Shown piece by piece: positions 15,529 through 19,255 of a stretch of DNA of 19,255 nt. The first letter of the stretch is position 1. Each line of letters begins with the position of its first letter. This DNA is from Bdellovibrionales bacterium (GTDB lineage Bacteria; Bdellovibrionota; UBA1018; CAIMNF01). Position numbers and translations under genes: made by a program. Where the stretch lies: the NCBI GenBank assembly GCA_947457605.1, contig CANGWP010000027.1, forward strand, positions 1 through 19,255, in the 5' to 3' direction. Below the pieces are notes generated by a model. It saw only the letters and a list, made by a program, of their open reading frames with translations, ran no database searches and was not told the DNA's origin.

Positions 15529-16038
15529 ATGCCATTTTCAAAATGCATTGCTGCATTTTCTGCATTCTTGCTCTTCTCCATGCCTCAGGGACGAGCCGGC
15601 TCAATGAAGCCATTCGAGACCAATTACTGCACTGCCTTTCCTACGGGAACAAAAACCAATCCGGATCAGTGGAAACACTGCTGTGCCGAACACGATCTGT
15701 ATTTTTGGGCGGGGGGATGCAAAAAGTATCGAGTTGAGGCTGACAAAAGACTAATGGATTGCGTGGAAAGCACGGGCGCACGGAAAATTGCCTTCCTGAT
15801 GCATTTGGGAGTCCGAATTGGCTCCTACTCACCCTTCAAGATAAAGGAGGAAAGGTGGGGCAACGGATGGCTGGATGGAAGACGGGATTTTGATCCGCTG
15901 AAATTCGAGGATTTGATCGCAATCGAAACTGAGCTTCAGGCTCGTCCTTCGATGGACATCACGCCCGAAATTCTTGCACGATTCTTTACGAACCTGAACT
16001 CTCAGATCCGGGAAAATCCGGTTTGTGATCTGAAGTAA
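15529..16038 (+). CDS. Exported phospholipase A2-like protein
   Basis: The 169-residue protein has a signal peptide (MPFSKCIAAFSAFLLFSMPQ, probable cleavage after RAG or RAGS). NYC is followed by WKHCCAEHDLYFWAGGCKK, containing the phospholipase A2 catalytic signature C-C-x-x-H-D (Cys51, Cys52, His55, Asp56), the following Tyr58 and a Gly-rich turn. A later WGNGWLDGRR motif and further cysteines (Cys34, Cys64, Cys78) suggest disulfides, hence periplasmic or secreted location. Family members release the sn-2 fatty acid from phospholipids using calcium; the usual GCGxxC-type calcium loop is not obvious, so activity is uncertain. It could act in membrane turnover or attack on other cells. It converges with the next gene, 7 bases away. 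Confidence 0.72.
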   Translation: MPFSKCIAAFSAFLLFSMPQGRAGSMKPFETNYCTAFPTGTKTNPDQWKHCCAEHDLYFWAGGCKKYRVEADKRLMDCVESTGARKIAFLMHLGVRIGSYSPFKIKEERWGNGWLDGRRDFDPLKFEDLIAIETELQARPSMDITPEILARFFTNLNSQIRENPVCDLK

Positions 16039-16045
16039 ACAAAGA

Positions 16046-16435
16046 TTATCGTTTTGACTCGAGATGTTCCATGCAATCGGTGATTTGCTCATATGGATCA
16101 CTTTTAAGTTCAGCTGTCGGACGGTCCGTTGTGATCAGCTGATCCAGTGAGTTCACATTCCGGATCACACAGATTTTTCGATCGCTCCAGTCGAATTCCT
16201 GATTGCTTCCGCTTTTCCAAGGTGCGGTCCTGAACTCAAGCACACAAGAACCCAAGGTAAAATTGCACCGAACCCTTCTAAAATGGAAGTTGTAATCACC
16301 CTCGCACCAGGTGTCCCCGCAAATTTGATCAATCGCGAACAGGACCCTCTTTTCGTCCCTTCTGCGCAGATCATCGGCTTTTGCTGTTGAACCTGTAAAA
16401 ATCATACCCAAGGCCAAACCCATCAAAATTCGCAT
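16046..16435 (-). CDS. Small exported Cys-containing protein of unknown function
   Basis: The 129-residue product has a short signal peptide (MRILMGLALGMIFTGSTAKA, cut before DD), giving a mature domain of about 109 residues. Cysteines fall in ICGDTWCEGDYNFHF, VRCNFTLGSC, KICV and TDCMEH, an even number consistent with disulfides in the periplasm. I recall related ICGDTWCEGD proteins only as uncharacterised Bdellovibrio-type exported proteins. ATG 16435 is backed by AAGGAAAGGGG (16445-16455) ending 9 bases before it. A promoter candidate lies further upstream. Function is unknown. Confidence 0.72.
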   Translation of the reverse strand: MRILMGLALGMIFTGSTAKADDLRRRDEKRVLFAIDQICGDTWCEGDYNFHFRRVRCNFTLGSCVLEFRTAPWKSGSNQEFDWSDRKICVIRNVNSLDQLITTDRPTAELKSDPYEQITDCMEHLESKR

Positions 16436-16462
16436 CCTCGAATGCCCCTTTCCTTGCGGGAG

Positions 16463-16491
16463 GATGTATCGAAGGATGCACAGATAGTCAA
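16463..16491 (-). promoter_or_regulatory. Candidate promoter of the small exported protein gene
   Basis: On the minus strand TTGACT (16486-16491, 5/6 match to -35) lies 17 bases from TACATC (16463-16468, weak -10). Transcription would start about 20 bases before ATG 16435, leaving room for the strong ribosome binding site at 16445-16455. Consensus match only. Confidence 0.3.
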
Positions 16492-16509
16492 TGATATCTA
16501 TTTAAAAAA

Positions 16510-17811
16510 TCAACGAATTGCCTGATAGAGCGTCTGAAACAGGGAATTGTTCCGATGCGGAACCATCTCCTCGGCAAAGTACCACCAATAGTATCCCCCA
16601 TTGAAGGCCGCAGGCAGGGGGATTCTGGATCTCATTGGATAGAACTCCTGAATCAGTGCCTTTTCGTAAGGGGACCCATACTGGGGATTTTGAGTGCCAA
16701 TCTCTCCAAATCCGACTTTTGAATTCGGAAAGATTGCTGCGAGCTTAGTAAAAATGGAGGTCCAGTTGGGCTTGATGTTTGAACAACCATCCGGATACCA
16801 ACTTACCAACACCTCATCGAGGCCAAGACGCATGCTCTCTCCTCCTGGATCGCGTGATGCTGGAGGAAGGCCCAATTGAAATTTTGAGTTGATCCAGGAA
16901 AACTGGTCATTTCCCGGACTATCGATGCAATTTTTGGGATCACCGGGTTCGCCCATGTAAAAGAAGGTAAGAGCAGCCTTTGCATTTCTTGCTTTTACTG
17001 CTGAAAATGCCGCCTTCAGCTTTTCGAATGTGCCGCTGCCAAGCCAATTCCCGTTTACCTCATTGCCGATCTCCCAGATCTCAACATTGTTCCCAATGGA
17101 CTGAAGATAGCTTTCTGCCCGAGCCTGATAGGAGGACGGGGTGTAATTCTTCATGTCGGTTGAGTCTGCGATCTGACCCATGATGGATGCCACGGTTTTC
17201 AGTTCCGAAACAGGTTTTTGATAATAGGAAGGCCCCACCCCACCATCAAACACCACCCGTGCCCGAATGGGGACACCGAGTGCTTTGATTGCGGCGATCT
17301 CACCGGCCCGGATCGAATCGGACACATCATCCAGAGTGACCCCTACAATCTGGGAAGCCGGAGAGCCCACCGGGCCGGGTGTTGCTACAGGAGTTGCTGA
17401 AGGCGTCGGTGCGGGGGGAATTGCCCCAGCGATGAAGGTTTGCACTTGGGAATCATCTTCATAATTTCTGGTGCTCACCACGACCTTCTTTTGACCGCTC
17501 GTCCCTGACTTGAAGAACAAATCTCGAATCGGATTTGCGCTGGTCAAAGAAAAACTCGTGACCCCCGATTGACACAACGGATCTGAGAAAAATGAAATCC
17601 CCGGATCAGAAGCATCTGTGAAAACCTTGATGCCTCTTCTTGGGGTCTGCGAGACCCCGGAAGAGTTCACGGGCACCACGGAAAGCGGGGGCGAACACTT
17701 GCCGGTTTCGACCCGATACGGCCCTTTTTGAATCGCAATTTTCGTAATCCTTGCTTGCGAAAATCCGGTCAGCATCAAACCCAACGCTGAGAATAACATC
17801 AATCCCTTCAT
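16510..17811 (-). CDS. Exported glycoside hydrolase-like protein (clan GH-A type) with N-terminal beta domain
   Basis: The 433-residue protein begins with a signal peptide (MKGLMLFSALGLMLTGFSQA). Residues 21-130 form a beta-rich domain with ISFFSDPLCQSGVTSFSL, similar to repeated Ig-like modules in surface proteins of predatory bacteria. A Pro/Thr/Ala linker (132-151) follows, then a barrel domain. IWEIGNEVNGNW (245-256) places Asn250-Glu251 as the N-E acid/base pair of clan GH-A, and VGFGEIG with Glu370 is the candidate nucleophile. YYWWYF near 407-412 fits the last strand. Such enzymes cut beta-linked polysaccharides; family and substrate are not identified. The start is ATG 17811, which has AAGAGGAGG 6 bases upstream; the in-frame ATG 17847 lacks this. 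Confidence 0.75.
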   Translation of the reverse strand: MKGLMLFSALGLMLTGFSQARITKIAIQKGPYRVETGKCSPPLSVVPVNSSGVSQTPRRGIKVFTDASDPGISFFSDPLCQSGVTSFSLTSANPIRDLFFKSGTSGQKKVVVSTRNYEDDSQVQTFIAGAIPPAPTPSATPVATPGPVGSPASQIVGVTLDDVSDSIRAGEIAAIKALGVPIRARVVFDGGVGPSYYQKPVSELKTVASIMGQIADSTDMKNYTPSSYQARAESYLQSIGNNVEIWEIGNEVNGNWLGSGTFEKLKAAFSAVKARNAKAALTFFYMGEPGDPKNCIDSPGNDQFSWINSKFQLGLPPASRDPGGESMRLGLDEVLVSWYPDGCSNIKPNWTSIFTKLAAIFPNSKVGFGEIGTQNPQYGSPYEKALIQEFYPMRSRIPLPAAFNGGYYWWYFAEEMVPHRNNSLFQTLYQAIR

Positions 17812-17817
17812 CCAGTA

Positions 17818-17826
17818 CCTCCTCTT
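17818..17826 (-). promoter_or_regulatory. Ribosome binding site deciding the glycoside hydrolase start
   Basis: On the minus strand AAGAGGAGG sits 6 bases before ATG 17811, an almost perfect match to the 16S rRNA tail. It shows that translation begins at the signal peptide and not at the upstream in-frame ATG 17847. Confidence 0.75.
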
Positions 17827-17887
17827 GATATCCGATTGTCGGTTCAAGAGAGCATACGGGGGTTCGAAAATTGGCCGTGAATGTTAT

Positions 17888-18331
17888 TTATCGAATTCTT
17901 CTCAGATAGAATTTGAAACTTGAGACATCAAGTGCCACAAATTTCGATCCTTCGATCGCCTGCATTGCATTAGCATTATCCATCCTTAGATTTTCGATCG
18001 ATGGTTCAATTCGATACTCTCGGTGTTCCTTGACCCATTTTGCAGATGCTGCAAGAAGTTCAGGATAGTCCGCCCTCGCAGAATCCGGATTGGCAATCGA
18101 CAGCAAGTTCAAGAGCAAATTTGACTCGGAACCGTGTTTCCGCGCCAGGTCATTGATGAATCTTTTTGCGGATGGGTCATTTACATTCATCATTCCCTGG
18201 GCAATCGGAAGAACGAACATTCGCTTGTCCCTTGGATTCATTCCCTTGAATCCATCAATTGCCCCACGAACCAGTTCGGCCCGGACGTTCGCATTTTTCG
18301 CAGAGGAAAGTGCCATTACCAAGAGAATCAA
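17888..18331 (-). CDS. Unrecognised 147-residue protein, coupled to the YitT-family gene
   Basis: No family is recognised. The product is mostly helical and charged (GFKGMNPRDKRMFVLPIAQG, RFINDLARKHGSESNLLLNLL), with a hydrophobic N-terminus ILLVMALSSAKNA. The first in-frame start is TTG 18331, overlapping the YitT stop as TTGA; ATG 18316 is a shorter option. A 7-A run lies just upstream (18342-18348). If it held six A, ATG 18354 would be in frame and give MIKKSGPLILLVMALSSA, a textbook signal peptide, and the YitT frame would also run into this gene. So this is either a TTG-started coupled gene or one whose start is hidden by an indel or slippage. Confidence 0.6.
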   Translation of the reverse strand: MILLVMALSSAKNANVRAELVRGAIDGFKGMNPRDKRMFVLPIAQGMMNVNDPSAKRFINDLARKHGSESNLLLNLLSIANPDSARADYPELLAASAKWVKEHREYRIEPSIENLRMDNANAMQAIEGSKFVALDVSSFKFYLRRIR

Positions 18332-19185
18332 TGGACCGCTCTTTTTTTGATCATTCCGCCCTTGGTATCCCGAATCGCCTGTTGAAACACAAACGCGTGT
18401 GGATCCTCTTTTTCCACCTCGGACAAAAGCCTTGGCACCTCAAGACGAGTGAGAACACAAAACAATGCTTTTCGCTCTTCGCGAACCCCGGTCTTCCCAA
18501 ACCCCCCCTCCGTTTTGTAGATCGTGACTCCCCGCCCGAGCTCATGTGCGATTCTGTGCTGAATCCGGTCATAGTGGTTTGAAATGATGGTTACACCCAT
18601 GTATTCCTCAATCCCGTTGATGACAAAATCCACCGTCTTTGAAGCCGAAAAATATGTGAGCATGGAGTACATGGCCGTCTGAACATCCACAAGAAGGGCA
18701 ACCAGACTAAAAACCCCAAAATTGAACAAAGCAATGAAGTCACCCACAGTAAAGGAACTTTGACGGCTCACGGTGATGGCAAGAATCTCTGTGCCATCAA
18801 TTACGGCACTTCCTCTGATCGTCAAGCCAATTCCGAGTCCCAGAAATACGCCTCCAAAAACCGCAACCAGAAGTCGATCCGCAGTCACAGCGCTGAAATG
18901 AACGAAGTGAACAGAAAGCGACAATAGAAGAATTGCAAAAACACTCCGAATCGCAAACCTCAAAGAAATCTGTTTTGCACTCAAAAGCACAAATGGAAAG
19001 TTCAGGAGTGCAATCAGGATGGAAAGGTTCCAACCTGTTTTTTGATTGAGAAGAAGAGAAATGCCCATGACCCCTCCGTCAAAAAAGCCGTTTGGAATCA
19101 AAAACGCCCGCAATCCTACTGTGGCGCAAAGTACGCCCATGAAAACATAGAAAATCCCCTTGATTTCAAATTCTGGTCGCTTCAT
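18328..19185 (-). CDS. YitT-family membrane protein with C-terminal DUF2179
   Basis: The 285-residue inner-membrane protein has about five or six membrane segments. The N-terminal part shows GLRAFLIPNGFFDGGVMGISLLL, the hallmark loop of the YitT/DUF161 family, and a later GLGIGLTIRGSAVIDGTEIL and FFSASKTVDFV-like region (YFSASKTVDFVINGIEE). A soluble DUF2179 domain from about 195 (MGVTIISNHYDRIQ, GRGVTIYKTEGGF, DPHAFVFQQA) ends the protein, as is usual. The family is widespread and its transported substrate is not established. ATG 19185 has no clear ribosome binding site. TTGATT and TAAATC, 17 bases apart within the 70 bases upstream, are only a weak promoter candidate. It overlaps the following gene by 4 bases. 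Confidence 0.92.
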   Translation of the reverse strand: MKRPEFEIKGIFYVFMGVLCATVGLRAFLIPNGFFDGGVMGISLLLNQKTGWNLSILIALLNFPFVLLSAKQISLRFAIRSVFAILLLSLSVHFVHFSAVTADRLLVAVFGGVFLGLGIGLTIRGSAVIDGTEILAITVSRQSSFTVGDFIALFNFGVFSLVALLVDVQTAMYSMLTYFSASKTVDFVINGIEEYMGVTIISNHYDRIQHRIAHELGRGVTIYKTEGGFGKTGVREERKALFCVLTRLEVPRLLSEVEKEDPHAFVFQQAIRDTKGGMIKKRAVH

Positions 19186-19255
19186 GGGTACGGATTTACA
19201 GTCTTAGGAACTGCAAATCAATCGAAACACGAAGAGATCAGCGAATGATCACATT

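Noticed and set aside
1..19255. tRNA, rRNA, CRISPR arrays, insertion sequences.
   Set aside because: No cloverleaf-like, ribosomal, regularly spaced repeat or transposase sequence was recognised by eye in either strand.

Overview
This 19.3 kb window reads as a gene-dense chromosomal stretch of a Gram-negative bacterium. There are no gene-free gaps over about 170 bases, base composition looks mid-GC, and several small proteins carry signal peptides and paired cysteines. These exported Cys-rich proteins, a phospholipase A2-like protein and an outer-membrane-barrel remnant recall Bdellovibrionota (Oligoflexia/Bdellovibrio-like) genomes. That placement is an inference from gene flavour, not from a marker gene. 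No rRNA, tRNA, CRISPR array or insertion sequence was seen.

Left edge (1-2870): the C-terminal catalytic half of a tyrosine recombinase, followed 71 bases after its stop by an 11-6-11 inverted repeat built like a Xer/dif site. Next come a half-size TauE/SafE membrane protein, what looks like an internally deleted outer-membrane beta-barrel gene (minus strand), aspartate 1-decarboxylase panD (minus), and a divergently placed exported SGNH/GDSL hydrolase.

Centre (2847-11247, minus strand): six genes in one tightly coupled operon. Every junction is a 4-base stop/start overlap (four ATGA, one TTGA). In transcription order they are a DUF3419/BtaA-like aminocarboxypropyl transferase, a cytochrome P450, an ANL-superfamily AMP-forming ligase, a UbiA-like membrane enzyme with an altered second motif, a 905-residue ATP-grasp plus swivelling-His phosphotransferase without a PEP-binding barrel (the rifampin phosphotransferase layout), and a GNAT-like acyltransferase. 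Together they look like a complete pathway for modifying a lipid or hydrophobic metabolite that I cannot match to a described one. This is the strongest candidate for an undescribed system in the window.

Divergent from it (11303-14846, plus strand): a double FtsX-type ABC permease with no ATPase beside it, then a diacylglycerol-kinase-like lipid kinase. The roughly 55-base divergent gap holds overlapping promoter-like elements that would place both transcripts at or near their start codons. A phospholipase A2-like exported protein and the SGNH hydrolase nearby add to a lipid-themed neighbourhood.

Right part (14833-19255): an unrecognised 224-residue protein (minus), the phospholipase A2-like exported protein (plus), a small exported Cys-rich protein (minus), an exported glycoside hydrolase with an N-terminal beta domain and Pro/Thr linker (minus), and a two-gene minus-strand unit. 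That unit is a YitT-family membrane protein followed by an unrecognised 147-residue protein whose start is complicated by a 7-A run.
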